From assembly GCF_017368475.1 (NCBI RefSeq), contig NZ_JAFNJE010000010.1, positions 1 through 64,000 on the forward strand: DNA of 64,000 nt, in the 5' to 3' direction. Shown piece after piece: positions 43,194 to 51,653 of this stretch (position 1 is its first letter; each line of letters opens with the position of its first letter). A program made the translations under genes and the position numbers. The stretch comes from Alteromonas sp. 5E99-2 (lineage in GTDB: Bacteria > Pseudomonadota > Gammaproteobacteria > Enterobacterales > Alteromonadaceae). The notes below the pieces were generated by a model, which saw only the letters and a list, made by a program, of their open reading frames with translations, made no database searches and was not told the origin of the DNA.

Positions 43194-43574
43194 TTAACTG
43201 CGCTTTTCAACACGCCATGGTGGGTTAATTCGGCTTTCTCCAGCCCAATAGAGTTTAATTTTGTGACCTGAAGGGTCATGCAATATTGCTTCTCGCCACA
43301 AATAGCTTTGATCCGTGGGTTCTTGCTCAAAGTGAAAGCCTTTAATTTTCAAATCATCCACCCAAGCGTCTAGTTGTTCATGCTCAAAATAAATAACTGT
43401 GCCGCATTGAATATTTGAATTTTCTAACGAGAGTGAAAAAGTTGAATCGCCTTCAGGGCATTCAAAGCGGGCATAATGTGGCGTATCTACTATTTGAGTA
43501 AAACCTAAATCACGGTAAAACTGAGTAGAAATATCCATATCATTCACAGGCAATGTAACTTGGTTTAAATTCAT
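43194..43574 (-). CDS. VOC (glyoxalase/bleomycin-resistance) family protein
   Basis: The 126-residue single-module protein has the beta-alpha-beta-beta-beta halves of the VOC fold: NQVTLPVNDMDISTQFYRDLGF at the start and LWREAILHDPSGHKIKLYWAGE near the end, where D-P-x-G-x-x-I-x-L-x is the common metal/edge motif. Substrate unknown. The next upstream gene (43612-43956) encodes a second VOC protein. Confidence 0.85.
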   Translation of the reverse strand: MNLNQVTLPVNDMDISTQFYRDLGFTQIVDTPHYARFECPEGDSTFSLSLENSNIQCGTVIYFEHEQLDAWVDDLKIKGFHFEQEPTDQSYLWREAILHDPSGHKIKLYWAGESRINPPWRVEKRS

Positions 43575-43611
43575 TAAAATCCTTACCCCGTTAACAGGAT
43601 TGAAAAATGTA

Positions 43612-43956
43612 TTAGCAGTTTAACTGCGTAATATGTAACAGTTCCCCAGCAGGCCCCCACAAATAGAAAACTTTACCCCACGACACCTCTTCCACTGGGG
43701 TTATTTTGGTTTTGTGTTTTGAATTAGAGCAGAGTTCATGTGCATCAAATATATCTGAAACACAGATTTGCAGCATAAAGTTGTTTGCTAACACTTCATT
43801 GTAAAACCGTTGAAGAAAGAAAACGCAACCGCCGTTTTCAAACAACATGAGGTCATCAGTCACATATTCAGATGTGAATCCAATTTCAGAGTAGAAACAC
43901 TTTGAAACGTCGAAATCTTTACTGGGAACAAATGGCTTGATACCTGTTACATCCAT
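43612..43956 (-). CDS. VOC family protein (second copy)
   Basis: A 114-residue protein of the same fold: TGIKPFVPSKDFDVSKCFYSEIGF at the start, a middle part with FFLQRFYNEV and EEVSWGKVFYLWGPAGELLHI at the end. The AGGAGAAG ribosome site is strong. It shares little sequence with its neighbour beyond the fold. It looks like the small bleomycin-resistance-type proteins that bind hydrophobic ligands; substrate unknown. Confidence 0.82.
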   Translation of the reverse strand: MDVTGIKPFVPSKDFDVSKCFYSEIGFTSEYVTDDLMLFENGGCVFFLQRFYNEVLANNFMLQICVSDIFDAHELCSNSKHKTKITPVEEVSWGKVFYLWGPAGELLHITQLNC

Positions 43957-43998
43957 AACACTTCTCCTAAACCTGCCAACAATTCATTGTATCCGTGT

Positions 43999-44421
43999 TT
44001 ATTCATAAACACTGGGATTCCAAATTTGCATCAATATGTCTGGGTTTTCAACGGCTACAAATCCAAACTTTGAATACAATCCATGAGCATCACTGGTTGC
44101 TAGCATGAATCTGCGTAGACCTTGAAGGTCTGGATGACTTGAAACCGCTTCCATCAGCAATTTACTGATTCCTTTTCCTCGATAGCTATCAACTACAAAG
44201 ACATCGCCTAAATAGGCAAACGTAGCCTTGTCCGAAATAACCCGAGCAAAACCAACCTGCTCTCCATTTTGATTATAGGCTCCAAATACCAAGGAGTTAT
44301 CAATGGACTTTTGAAGTGTTTGAAGAGGAATATTTTTAGCCCAATATGATTGAGAAACAAAAGAGTGAATGAGTTGGATATCTAAATTTTTGTGATCAGA
44401 GCTTATCTTAATTCCTTGCAA
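43999..44421 (-). CDS. GNAT family N-acetyltransferase
   Basis: 140 residues with the acetyl-CoA signature VVDSYRGKGISKLLMEAV (Q/R-x-x-G-x-G/A) and FGFVAVENPDILMQIW at the end. It resembles small GNAT proteins of the YjdJ type. The start is TTG at 44421, supported by an AAGGA site eight bases before; no ATG lies near. Substrate unknown. Confidence 0.85.
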   Translation of the reverse strand: MQGIKISSDHKNLDIQLIHSFVSQSYWAKNIPLQTLQKSIDNSLVFGAYNQNGEQVGFARVISDKATFAYLGDVFVVDSYRGKGISKLLMEAVSSHPDLQGLRRFMLATSDAHGLYSKFGFVAVENPDILMQIWNPSVYE

Positions 44422-44549
44422 TATGGGGTTCCTTTAAGATCGAAAAATTCGATTCTAACGCTATAAAAGCACTAAAAACAACCAATTCAATATGACTCGT
44501 TTTTTGAAAGCCCCTCATTCTTCCAACCAATTAAATTTACCTACTCTTG

Positions 44550-45140
44550 CTATATTTTTTTACCAACTGCTTGCACCACAGACGCTAAACCATTGTGATA
44601 AACGCCTTCTATAACATTTCGTTCAATCTCGACTAAATGATTAAACTGTAAATTCGGGAAGTCTTTAAGAAGCGACGCTTTCGATTGCATAGTATCAATA
44701 CAATCACCTCCGCCGGTTCCATAGTTGAGTTGATTTGGCGTATAAGATTCAGTTAAAAATATACCTCCACTCCGCAATCCTATTTCAACTTTACTATGAA
44801 CAGACATACGTAGCTCTGAGCTCAACGGGCAAAATATTGAAACAACGCCATCCCAGCAACTTTCACCAAAATGAAATTCATTTAGATCAGCATGAATATA
44901 CTTAATTGATACACCATTTTGATCTGCAAGTTCTTGCGCCTTTGTAAGCCCGACAATAGAACTATCGACCGCCGTAACATCATAGCCTTGCTTTGCAAGA
45001 AAAACCGCATTTCGCCCCTCGCCTTCTCCTAGACTCAATATTCTACCTTTAGGCAATGTTTCTTTGTACTCAACTAAGAATTCATTTGGTTCCGTCCCGT
45101 AGGCGTATTCACTTGAGTTATACCTTTTATCCCACATCAT
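44550..45140 (-). CDS. SAM-dependent methyltransferase (TehB/thiopurine-type)
   Basis: The class I fold shows motif I SLGEGEGRNAVFLAKQGYDVTAVDSS, HADLNEFHF, and the WDGVVSIFCPL strand. TehB-like and thiopurine-like methyltransferases with this pattern act on tellurite, selenium or other toxic small molecules. The frame is open to 45191 but that ATG would lie upstream of the predicted transcription start; ATG 45140 (or 45137) has a GAGGACAG site, giving about 196 residues. It is controlled by a MerR-type promoter facing a MerR gene. Confidence 0.85.
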   Translation of the reverse strand: MMWDKRYNSSEYAYGTEPNEFLVEYKETLPKGRILSLGEGEGRNAVFLAKQGYDVTAVDSSIVGLTKAQELADQNGVSIKYIHADLNEFHFGESCWDGVVSIFCPLSSELRMSVHSKVEIGLRSGGIFLTESYTPNQLNYGTGGGDCIDTMQSKASLLKDFPNLQFNHLVEIERNVIEGVYHNGLASVVQAVGKKI

Positions 45141-45176
45141 TCTGTCCTCTATTGTTTTTTTAATTTCTATGAGAAC

Positions 45177-45207
45177 ATCATACAACTTCAAGTCGACTTT
45201 AAGTCAA
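45177..45207 (-). promoter_or_regulatory. MerR-type promoter (19-bp spacer) with 20-bp dyad
   Basis: On the minus strand: -35 TTGACT at 45207-45202 and -10 TATGAT at 45182-45177, 19 bp apart. An almost perfect 20-bp dyad (ACTTCAAGTC / GACTTTAAGT, 45185-45204, one mismatch) fills the spacer. This is the known architecture of MerR-family activated promoters. It points at the methyltransferase gene. Confidence 0.8.
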
Positions 45208-45218
45208 GGGGGCCACTT

Positions 45219-45629
45219 ATGGATATAAGTAAAGTGTCAAAATTATCAAATTTACCTGCATCTACCCTGCGCTACTACGAAGAAAAAGGACTCATTCAGT
45301 CATTGGGTAGAAATGGACTAAAACGAATATTTGCAGATAATATTTTGGAAAGACTGGCTTTTATATCATTAGGCCAAGCAGCAGGCCTATCATTGGATGA
45401 AATAAAAAGCATGTTGCTACCTAAACACATACAAGTTAATAGGGAGTTGTTGTTATCGAAGGCTGAAGAATTAGATAGTAAAATTAGTCAACTCAAATCC
45501 ATCAGCGAAGGATTAAAAAAAACGGCTAATTGTAAAGCCTTAGATCACCTAGAGTGCCCGCGTTTTGTAAGAGTTCTAAACATTGCAAACCAACGGCGTG
45601 GAAAGTCAAAACGCAGTCGAAAAATATGA
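45219..45629 (+). CDS. MerR family transcriptional regulator
   Basis: 136 residues with the N-terminal winged HTH (KVSKLSNLPASTLRYYEEKGLIQ), the second helix part (AFISLGQAAGLSLDEIKSML) and a coiled coil (about 85-110). The C-terminal tail has two cysteines (NCKAL and ECPRF) that could sense metal, thiol or oxidant. It is divergent from the methyltransferase with the operator in the 79-bp gap. Effector unknown. Confidence 0.88.
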   Translation: MDISKVSKLSNLPASTLRYYEEKGLIQSLGRNGLKRIFADNILERLAFISLGQAAGLSLDEIKSMLLPKHIQVNRELLLSKAEELDSKISQLKSISEGLKKTANCKALDHLECPRFVRVLNIANQRRGKSKRSRKI

Positions 45630-45663
45630 CACTTTTTACTGACTGCTTTCACGAGTTAAAGTG

Positions 45664-46404
45664 TTATATTTCGACGACTTGACCAAACCATTTAGTATTC
45701 ATTTTTTCGGCGACAACAAGGGCATTTTGATATTCAGAAGCACAAGCAAGTAAACCTTCATTGGACCAAATTGCACTTTTGCCTATTGGCGCCCATTTTC
45801 CTGTTGGTTGATTGTGATTAGCCATAGCAACAAGCATATTGTATTGATTAGCATACTCCGCCATTACCGCTGTATCCGAATCATAACCTGCCTCAGTAAT
45901 TAATACGCCAGCAATATAAACTTCAGCACCTAAATCAGAACATGCCTGTACATGGCTGGCATTGTTAGCGTCTGCACATATGCCATTCGCAATATTAGTA
46001 CTCGAAATAGTGACTACATTATGGCATTCCCCTTTATCAAAATAGTCTTCTTCACCTGGGTGTAAATGCATCTTTTCATAGGTATTAATTGCACCGGATT
46101 GAGAAACAATAATCAGCCCTATTTTAGGCAGTCCATCTGACATCAAAGGCGCACCAACGCCAATATTGATATTGTTCCTAACTGCACTGTCAATTAAGGG
46201 TTGTAACCTTTTATCGTCAATGGAAAAAGCAAGATGTTTGGCTAGCTCAGGTTCATAACCTGTCAGTGATAATTCAGGAAACACAATATAGGAAACACCA
46301 AGTTCACTTGCCTTTTCTATTGCTTTCAAATGGATACTGAGATTCTCATCAACATTCCCTTTTATAGATGCTATTTGAGCTACTGAAATTTTTAAATTTG
46401 ACAA
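45664..46404 (-). CDS. Carbon-nitrogen hydrolase (nitrilase superfamily)
   Basis: 246 residues with the catalytic Glu in FPELSLTGYEP, Lys in YEKMHLHPGEEDYF and Cys in NGICADANN, the Glu-Lys-Cys triad of the family. It lacks an obvious N-terminal or C-terminal extra domain. The start is TTG with AAGGGAAG upstream. Substrate unknown; many homologues act on amides or ureido compounds. It is separate from lysE by about 75 bp. Confidence 0.85.
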   Translation of the reverse strand: MSNLKISVAQIASIKGNVDENLSIHLKAIEKASELGVSYIVFPELSLTGYEPELAKHLAFSIDDKRLQPLIDSAVRNNINIGVGAPLMSDGLPKIGLIIVSQSGAINTYEKMHLHPGEEDYFDKGECHNVVTISSTNIANGICADANNASHVQACSDLGAEVYIAGVLITEAGYDSDTAVMAEYANQYNMLVAMANHNQPTGKWAPIGKSAIWSNEGLLACASEYQNALVVAEKMNTKWFGQVVEI

Positions 46405-46479
46405 AAGACTTCCCTTAAAATGTCACGTCTAGAAACTACGAACAAACTAGGTATATTCACGATTAATTTCTCACCCATT

Positions 46480-47097
46480 TCATTGTTGATGACTAAACAA
46501 CAAGTTTGCACCTGACATTGCTAAAAGTGCTGCACAAGCCCTGTTAAAACGTCTTGCCATCTGCGGTTTTTCAAACCACTGTCTGAGATATATTCCAAAT
46601 AAAGCATAAATTGATATTGCGACAAGTTCCAAAGTTAAAAAGGTAAGCCCTAGGATGAAAAATTGTTCATTTATACTTGCAATAGGATCTACAAATTGAG
46701 GAAGAAACGCAGTGAAAATTAAAATGGCTTTTGGGTTACCTGAAGCTAACAAAAACTCTTGCTTCGCTAAACCGAGGCAATTCATAACACCTTTGTGTTC
46801 AGTTATCGGGCTTACCTCGGACTGCCAAAGCATGAAAGCAATCCACAGCAAATAAGTTACACCCATTAATTTTATGCTAAAGAACAAGGCCTCAGATGTA
46901 TATAAAACCACGGCCAAACCTGCGCCAGCTAATACAATCATTATTGAGAATGCGACTATTCGACCAAGACCCGCAACCATTGCAGTTTTAAACCCGTAAC
47001 AACGAGCATTATTCATAGACAATAAATTATTGGGGCCTGGTGTCATATTAAGAGCAAAACACGCAGGTATAAAAAGTAATAACGTCCACAGGTCCAT
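46480..47097 (-). CDS. LysE/RhtB family amino-acid exporter
   Basis: Six-segment inner-membrane protein of the LysE superfamily: ACFALNMTPGPNNLLSMNNA near the start (the family motif), then hydrophobic segments through ASGNPKAILIFTAFLPQFVDP. Exports amino acids or homoserine-type compounds; substrate unknown. The open frame extends to a TTG at 47115, but the ATG at 47097 has an AGAGGAAA site, giving 205 residues. Confidence 0.9.
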   Translation of the reverse strand: MDLWTLLLFIPACFALNMTPGPNNLLSMNNARCYGFKTAMVAGLGRIVAFSIMIVLAGAGLAVVLYTSEALFFSIKLMGVTYLLWIAFMLWQSEVSPITEHKGVMNCLGLAKQEFLLASGNPKAILIFTAFLPQFVDPIASINEQFFILGLTFLTLELVAISIYALFGIYLRQWFEKPQMARRFNRACAALLAMSGANLLFSHQQ

Positions 47098-47188
47098 GTT
47101 ATTTCCTCTGCGCAATCAAAGTAAAATCAGACAATTGCCAAAACGAAAACAATACAATTCGTAAATATTTCATTGTAGAATTGCCTTA

Positions 47189-47683
47189 TTATTCGCCGTT
47201 AATGTCAAGCTCATATAACGCTAATTCAATTTCACTTGTAGGAACTATTCCTTTGAAATTAAAGCCAAAGTTTTGATAATACTGCCTAAGTTGACTATTG
47301 TGGGCAACACAGTCCAACCTTAACTTATCCACACCATTTACAGATGCTTTGGATACCAATAACTCAAGTACCGAGGTACCAATTCCCTTCCCTTTAAATT
47401 GCCTACTAACGGCTAATTTATGAATATAATACGCCGGTTGGGTGTCGTAGTTCCAAATTTCCTCAAGTGCTACTTTCACTTCAACAACGCCAGCAAGTGT
47501 TTCATCTAACATCACTTTATAATAGTGGCCCAGCTCGACGGATGTTCTAATTTGCTCTTTTTGTGCGCTAAGCCACTCTACTGGCCATTGAACAATATTT
47601 ATGGAATCTAACCATTTCGCATTTTCAGCCAAAACCGCAAATACCGAGTCAAACTCAAAAGGTTTTACTTGAACAAGTTCCAC
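47189..47683 (-). CDS. GNAT family N-acetyltransferase (second)
   Basis: 164 residues with the acetyl-CoA loop VSRQFKGKGIGTSVLELLVSKA and DKLRLDCVAHNSQLRQYYQNFGF, typical of GNAT motif A and B. It starts with GTG at 47683, six bases after AGGA. Substrate unknown. It is adjacent to lysE and the P-loop kinase in one direction, but gaps of 70-90 bp argue against a tight operon. Confidence 0.85.
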   Translation of the reverse strand: MELVQVKPFEFDSVFAVLAENAKWLDSINIVQWPVEWLSAQKEQIRTSVELGHYYKVMLDETLAGVVEVKVALEEIWNYDTQPAYYIHKLAVSRQFKGKGIGTSVLELLVSKASVNGVDKLRLDCVAHNSQLRQYYQNFGFNFKGIVPTSEIELALYELDINGE

Positions 47684-47764
47684 GGTAATCCTTATTTTAT
47701 ATGGCTAAAAGTAATTCAGAAGGTACGCGTTTTAGCAAATGTATTAATTTGATTGTTATACATT

Positions 47765-48250
47765 TCAAGTAACTATAGTTATATTGAACCCTTCATCAAG
47801 GCTTGGCGCGACGAAGTATTTTGTAACCTGCTCAAACATTATAGGAGTATCTGTTGCTGCTCTTTCTGGCTGTTCTCTGCGTCTTTTCTCAATCTGACTA
47901 AGACAGACTTCATTTGGCAAATCAATATATACTAAGTTATGTTGGGCATCGATTTCTGTAAAAACACTTCGAAACCAATTTCTTTGAGCAACTGTATTTG
48001 CCGGAAAATCCATTATGACATTGGTTCCTTCAGTCAAAATAGCTTGAACAAGCTTTTTAATTTGCGGTTTAAGCAAACTGGAATATTCAACATAGTCATT
48101 TATTGACAATATCTTGTTAGGATAAAGAGCCGAAAGCCATTCATCTTCTGAGATCAACACGCCGCCCTCTTCCTTTTTCAGCTCCATCGCTTTTGTAGAT
48201 TTTCCAACTCCCATTTTTCCACAAAAAAAAGTCAATTTTCCTTTTGTCAT
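47765..48250 (-). CDS. P-loop kinase-like ATPase (AAA_33 / zeta-toxin-like)
   Basis: 161 residues with an N-terminal Walker A FCGKMGVGKSTKAMEL, an SEDEWLSALYP segment, and NVIMDFPANTVAQRNWF, as in small P-loop phosphotransferases of the AAA_33 family and some zeta-toxin/chloramphenicol-phosphotransferase-like kinases. LID-type arginines appear at RRREQPERAATD. The substrate is unknown and no antitoxin gene lies next to it, so a toxin role is not claimed. Confidence 0.8.
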   Translation of the reverse strand: MTKGKLTFFCGKMGVGKSTKAMELKKEEGGVLISEDEWLSALYPNKILSINDYVEYSSLLKPQIKKLVQAILTEGTNVIMDFPANTVAQRNWFRSVFTEIDAQHNLVYIDLPNEVCLSQIEKRRREQPERAATDTPIMFEQVTKYFVAPSLDEGFNITIVT

Positions 48251-48505
48251 AACGCCAGTTAACCCTTTTGCCTAGTAAGTGTTTGCAAATTCATTTGAAT
48301 ATAGAATGCTTTCACCTAATGTCCGTCTATTTTCAATTTAGCAAATCAACTATATTTATTCCTCACAAGTAAGACAATCCCTTTACGCCATCGTCTACTT
48401 CGAAACAATTAGTTATCAAATTTACGGGATATAAATTTACAGTATGCGTTACCTTCATTTATCAGTATTATCGTAACATCATCATTGTTATCAAGGATTT
48501 GAATT

Positions 48506-49027
48506 GTGTCACCAACAAAATGGTATAAAAACCCAGAGATGATTGTGGCCTTGTCGGCTTTGTTTATCGGTTTAATCACTGCGGTAATATCGGTTTATTC
48601 GGCTTATGTCGACCGTCAATATGCGAGATCATCGGTTTGGCCAAGGTTGGAAATATACAGAAGCTATTCTACTGTAGAACAGCGTTTTAGTTATGGGATC
48701 ACGAATAATGGAACCGGCCCTGCCATAATTGAACATGCAAAAGTGAGTTTTGACTCTCAGTTCATAAAAAAATGGGCGGATATTGACGTACTATCAGAGT
48801 ATCAACAATGGACAATAAATAACCGCACCTTGCTGCCTGAGCAAGTTATTAATGCCCTAGTATATCAAGGTGATAAATTTCAAGCTGTGTTTAACGCAGA
48901 TAGCAAGGTTAAAATTGAATTGTGTTATTGCTCTATATACCAAGAGTGTTGGACTATTAACCGCGCCAATAAACCCAAGCAAGTAAAGCAATGTTTAGTC
49001 AAACCCGAAGAGGCATTTGAAGACTAG
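48506..49027 (+). CDS. Membrane-anchored hypothetical protein, 173 aa
   Basis: It starts with GTG (MSPTKWYKNPEMI), one membrane segment (about 13-34, VALSALFIGLITAVISVYSAYV) and a soluble domain of about 140 residues with WPRLEIYRSY and TNNGTGPAIIEHAKVSF. The N-G-T-G-P-A pattern after a TM recalls short membrane proteins of unknown function seen in many marine bacteria. It has no recognised domain. Single gene, with no close partner. Confidence 0.65.
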   Translation: MSPTKWYKNPEMIVALSALFIGLITAVISVYSAYVDRQYARSSVWPRLEIYRSYSTVEQRFSYGITNNGTGPAIIEHAKVSFDSQFIKKWADIDVLSEYQQWTINNRTLLPEQVINALVYQGDKFQAVFNADSKVKIELCYCSIYQECWTINRANKPKQVKQCLVKPEEAFED

Positions 49028-49149
49028 GCTCAACTAGCCCTCCTGTTTAAATAAACTATCGACAACACATGAACTGGCAGCTAGCCAGTTCTGTTTATTT
49101 CGCTTTAGTATTCAGCACCAGTAATGAGAACTATTCACAACAACAAAAA

Positions 49150-49167
49150 GATATGTTATAACATATC
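49150..49167. promoter_or_regulatory. Candidate Zur operator before L31 type B gene
   Basis: Perfect 18-bp palindrome with arms GATATGTTA / TAACATATC, 23 bp before the L31 ATG. The TGTTATAACA core resembles Zur boxes (consensus with GAAATGTTATA arms, recalled), though the spacing is compressed. Zur controls these paralogues in other bacteria. Confidence 0.6.
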
Positions 49168-49190
49168 TAAATTATTAACGAGATAACACT

Positions 49191-49442
49191 ATGAAACCCA
49201 ATATCCACCCAGAATACCGCGATGTTTTATTTCACGACTCATCAGCAGACACGTATTTTGTCATTGGCTCAACCTTAAAAACCGACCGTACCGCAGAATA
49301 TGAAGGAAAAACCTACCCTTATTATTCTGTTGATGTGTCTAGTGCGTCACACCCTTTTTACACAGGGAAACAGCGTACGGCTCAAAATGACGGCCAAATC
49401 GCCAAGTTCAACAAGCGCTTTAGCCGCATGAGTAGCAAATAA
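49191..49442 (+). CDS. ykgM: 50S ribosomal protein L31 type B (zinc-independent)
   Basis: The 83-residue protein carries [12 protein letters not shown] and [25 protein letters not shown], the type B L31 sequence, and contains no cysteine at all, so it cannot bind zinc. Such paralogues replace the zinc form under zinc limitation and release stored metal. The stop (TAATG) overlaps the L36 start by one base, making a two-gene unit. Confidence 0.95.
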   Translation: MKPNIHPEYRDVLFHDSSADTYFVIGSTLKTDRTAEYEGKTYPYYSVDVSSASHPFYTGKQRTAQNDGQIAKFNKRFSRMSSK

Positions 49443-49582
49443 TGAAAGTACTTAGTTCTTTGAAGTCAGCAAAAAATCGCCATCCCGATTGCCAGATAGT
49501 AAGACGAAAAGGCCGTGTTTTCGTTATTTGCAAATCAAACCCGCGATTTAAAGCCGTGCAAGGAAAAGGGAAAGGAAAATAG
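49442..49582 (+). CDS. ykgO: 50S ribosomal protein L36 type B (zinc-independent)
   Basis: A 46-residue protein too short for many gene callers: [45 protein letters not shown]. It lacks the four-residue zinc set of the common L36 (no CxxC), the mark of the C-minus form. It is coupled to ykgM by a one-base overlap, and both lie behind the Zur-like palindrome. Confidence 0.93.
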   Translation: MKVLSSLKSAKNRHPDCQIVRRKGRVFVICKSNPRFKAVQGKGKGK

Positions 49583-49630
49583 ACGCCGAGCTTGTAAACT
49601 CGATATAAGTCTTTTATTCTTCTTTTCTAA

Positions 49631-49726
49631 CAGTCCGTCGGGGTGCTTAATTTAATTAGGCTGAGAAATGTACATCATTAACCCGGTGAACCTGATCCGA
49701 TTAATATCGGCGTAGGGAACGGATAC
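49631..49726 (+). ncRNA. TPP riboswitch (THI element)
   Basis: Conserved blocks in order: GGGGTGC, GCTGAGA, ACCCGGTGAACCTGATC and CGGCGTAGGGAACGG, with P1 stem TCCGT / ACGGA at 49634-49638 and 49719-49723. It lies 79 bp before thiD. No strong terminator follows, so control is probably by translation or by an element I cannot identify. It should repress the thiamine operon when thiamine diphosphate is high. Confidence 0.95.
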
Positions 49727-49804
49727 GATTATGTATGCAGTTTAAACCTAGTACTTTTTCGTGCAACCTCTTCCTATGTCGCTTAGTAAACCTTGGTGAT
49801 ATAG

Positions 49805-50635
49805 ATGTACACTTCTTCAAAATCGACGCCCATAGCCCTAACCATAGCAGGCTCCGACAGTGGTGGCGGCGCTGGTATTCAAGCTGATTTAAAAGCCTTT
49901 TCTGCTCATGGTGTGTATGGCGCTAGTGCCATTACCGCGGTAACAGCGCAAAACACCCAAGCTGTCACAGCTATTCACCCTATTCCTGTGGATTTAGTCA
50001 CAGCACAAATTCATGCAGTGCTAAATGATTTAAATGTACAGGCCATTAAAATAGGCATGCTGTTTTCCGTTGACCTGATTGATACAGTAGCCCGCGCAAT
50101 TGCCGATTTTGAAGGGTATGTTGTGCTCGATCCCGTTATGATTGCAAAATCAGGAGATGCACTTTTACAACAAGATGCAGTCAACGCCTTAGTAAACAAG
50201 CTCATTCCTCGTGCCGATTTACTTACCCCAAATTATCCCGAAGCACAGGTGCTGCTGGGATTACCACAGCATCAATCACTGGATGAGACTCAACTTACAG
50301 ACTATGCAAGTGCACTGCTTAATTTAGGCGCAAAGCATGTGTTGTTGAAAGGCGGTCATGGTGAAAGCGCAATGTGCACAGATTTACTCATAAGCACAGA
50401 TAAGTCTACGACTACATTTAAAGCTCCTAGAATACCTACCCAAAACACTCACGGTACCGGTTGCACCTATTCTTCTAGCATCGCGGCATTGTTAGCAAAA
50501 GGAGTAGATATGGAGCAAGCTGTAGAACAGGCCCATAAATACCTTCATCGTGCCATTGAATGTGCCGACCAGCTAACCATAGGTCAGGGTCATGGACCAG
50601 TACATCATTTCCATGAATATTGGGAAAACCAATGA
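49805..50635 (+). CDS. thiD: Hydroxymethylpyrimidine/phosphomethylpyrimidine kinase
   Basis: ThiD phosphorylates HMP to HMP-PP. The 276-residue ribokinase-type protein shows TIAGSDSGGGAGIQADLKAF at the start, VLDPVMIAKSGDALL, LTPNYPEAQVLLG and the GTGCTYSSSIAALLAKG nucleotide-binding/catalytic block. First gene after the riboswitch, overlapping thiO by four bases. Confidence 0.96.
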   Translation: MYTSSKSTPIALTIAGSDSGGGAGIQADLKAFSAHGVYGASAITAVTAQNTQAVTAIHPIPVDLVTAQIHAVLNDLNVQAIKIGMLFSVDLIDTVARAIADFEGYVVLDPVMIAKSGDALLQQDAVNALVNKLIPRADLLTPNYPEAQVLLGLPQHQSLDETQLTDYASALLNLGAKHVLLKGGHGESAMCTDLLISTDKSTTTFKAPRIPTQNTHGTGCTYSSSIAALLAKGVDMEQAVEQAHKYLHRAIECADQLTIGQGHGPVHHFHEYWENQ

Positions 50636-51642
50636 TCCCACAGTGGAATAAGTCGCAAACCGTCACTGTCATTGGTGCTGGCGTGGCAGGGCTTTGTGTC
50701 GCCACAGAATTGCTACAACGAGGCATAACGCCCCAAATAATAGAAGCTCAAACTGAACCAGGCCCTGCGTCGTGCTCTTGGTGGGCTGGCGGAATGCTAT
50801 CGCCATTGTGTGAAGCAGAAAGTGCTGAAGAAGCCGTTACTCGATATGGTAAAAAAGCAGCGGCATGGTGGCAGTCTCATACGGGATTAGTAAAACAAAA
50901 TGGTTCTTTAGTGGTTGCCCTTAAACGGGATCACAGCGATTTAAATCGTTTCGCAAAGCGCACTCAAGATTACGAGCTTATGGACAGTGCAGCTATCGCA
51001 GCACTAGAGCCTGATTTAAGCGGCCCTTTCACACAGGGTTTGTTTTACAAATCTGAAGCCCATTTAGCCCCTCGAGAGGCTCTAACTGCATTAAAAAACA
51101 ACCTCTTAAAACAAGGGGTTAAATTTGTCTATTGTGCGGCGCAACCCGAAACCATAGCCGAACACAGTTTAGTGGTCGATTGCAGAGGGATTAACGCTAA
51201 AAATGACACTCGTGGGTTGCGAGGCGTAAAAGGTGAAATGCTTATTTTACGTTGCCCAGACTTAGCTATCCAAAGGCCAATCCGCTTATTACACCCAAGA
51301 ATTCCACTCTACATTGTGCCTCGTGGTGATGGCGTTTATATGTTAGGCGCAACCATGATAGAGAGCAGCGCCAAAACCCATGCATCTGTGCGTTCGGTTA
51401 TGGAATTACTTAACGCCGCATACGCGTTAAACCCTGCGTTTGGCGAAGCGGAGATTTTAGAAATTGGCGTAGATAGCCGACCTGCTTTTAACGACAATTT
51501 ACCGAAAATTCGCCATCGCGGCCACATTATCACTGCCAACGGGCTTTACCGCCACGGCTTCCTATTAGCGCCGAGTCTAGCCATTATGGTGGCAAATTAT
51601 ATTCATACCGGTACCAAGCCTGAATGGTTTGAGTCAGTATAA
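50632..51642 (+). CDS. thiO: Glycine oxidase ThiO
   Basis: FAD oxidase making iminoacetate (dehydroglycine) for thiazole synthesis, the oxygen-dependent alternative to ThiH. The 336-residue protein has the FAD motif VIGAGVAGLCVATELLQRG, CSWWAGGMLSPLCEAE, LYIVPRGDGVYMLGATMIE and NGLYRHGFLLAP at the C-terminus. The ATG at 50632 overlaps the thiD TGA; the frame opening at 50620 is a TTG and less likely. Confidence 0.93.
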   Translation: MIPQWNKSQTVTVIGAGVAGLCVATELLQRGITPQIIEAQTEPGPASCSWWAGGMLSPLCEAESAEEAVTRYGKKAAAWWQSHTGLVKQNGSLVVALKRDHSDLNRFAKRTQDYELMDSAAIAALEPDLSGPFTQGLFYKSEAHLAPREALTALKNNLLKQGVKFVYCAAQPETIAEHSLVVDCRGINAKNDTRGLRGVKGEMLILRCPDLAIQRPIRLLHPRIPLYIVPRGDGVYMLGATMIESSAKTHASVRSVMELLNAAYALNPAFGEAEILEIGVDSRPAFNDNLPKIRHRGHIITANGLYRHGFLLAPSLAIMVANYIHTGTKPEWFESV

Positions 51643-51653
51643 AAAGGTTAAAA

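Noticed and set aside
43136-43330. 64-codon frame overlapping the DUF4177/VOC genes
   Set aside because: It overlaps the VOC gene in another frame and has no family features.
47765-48250. Toxin-antitoxin system (zeta-toxin-like kinase)
   Set aside because: No small antitoxin gene lies on either side, and the motif set fits general P-loop kinases equally well.
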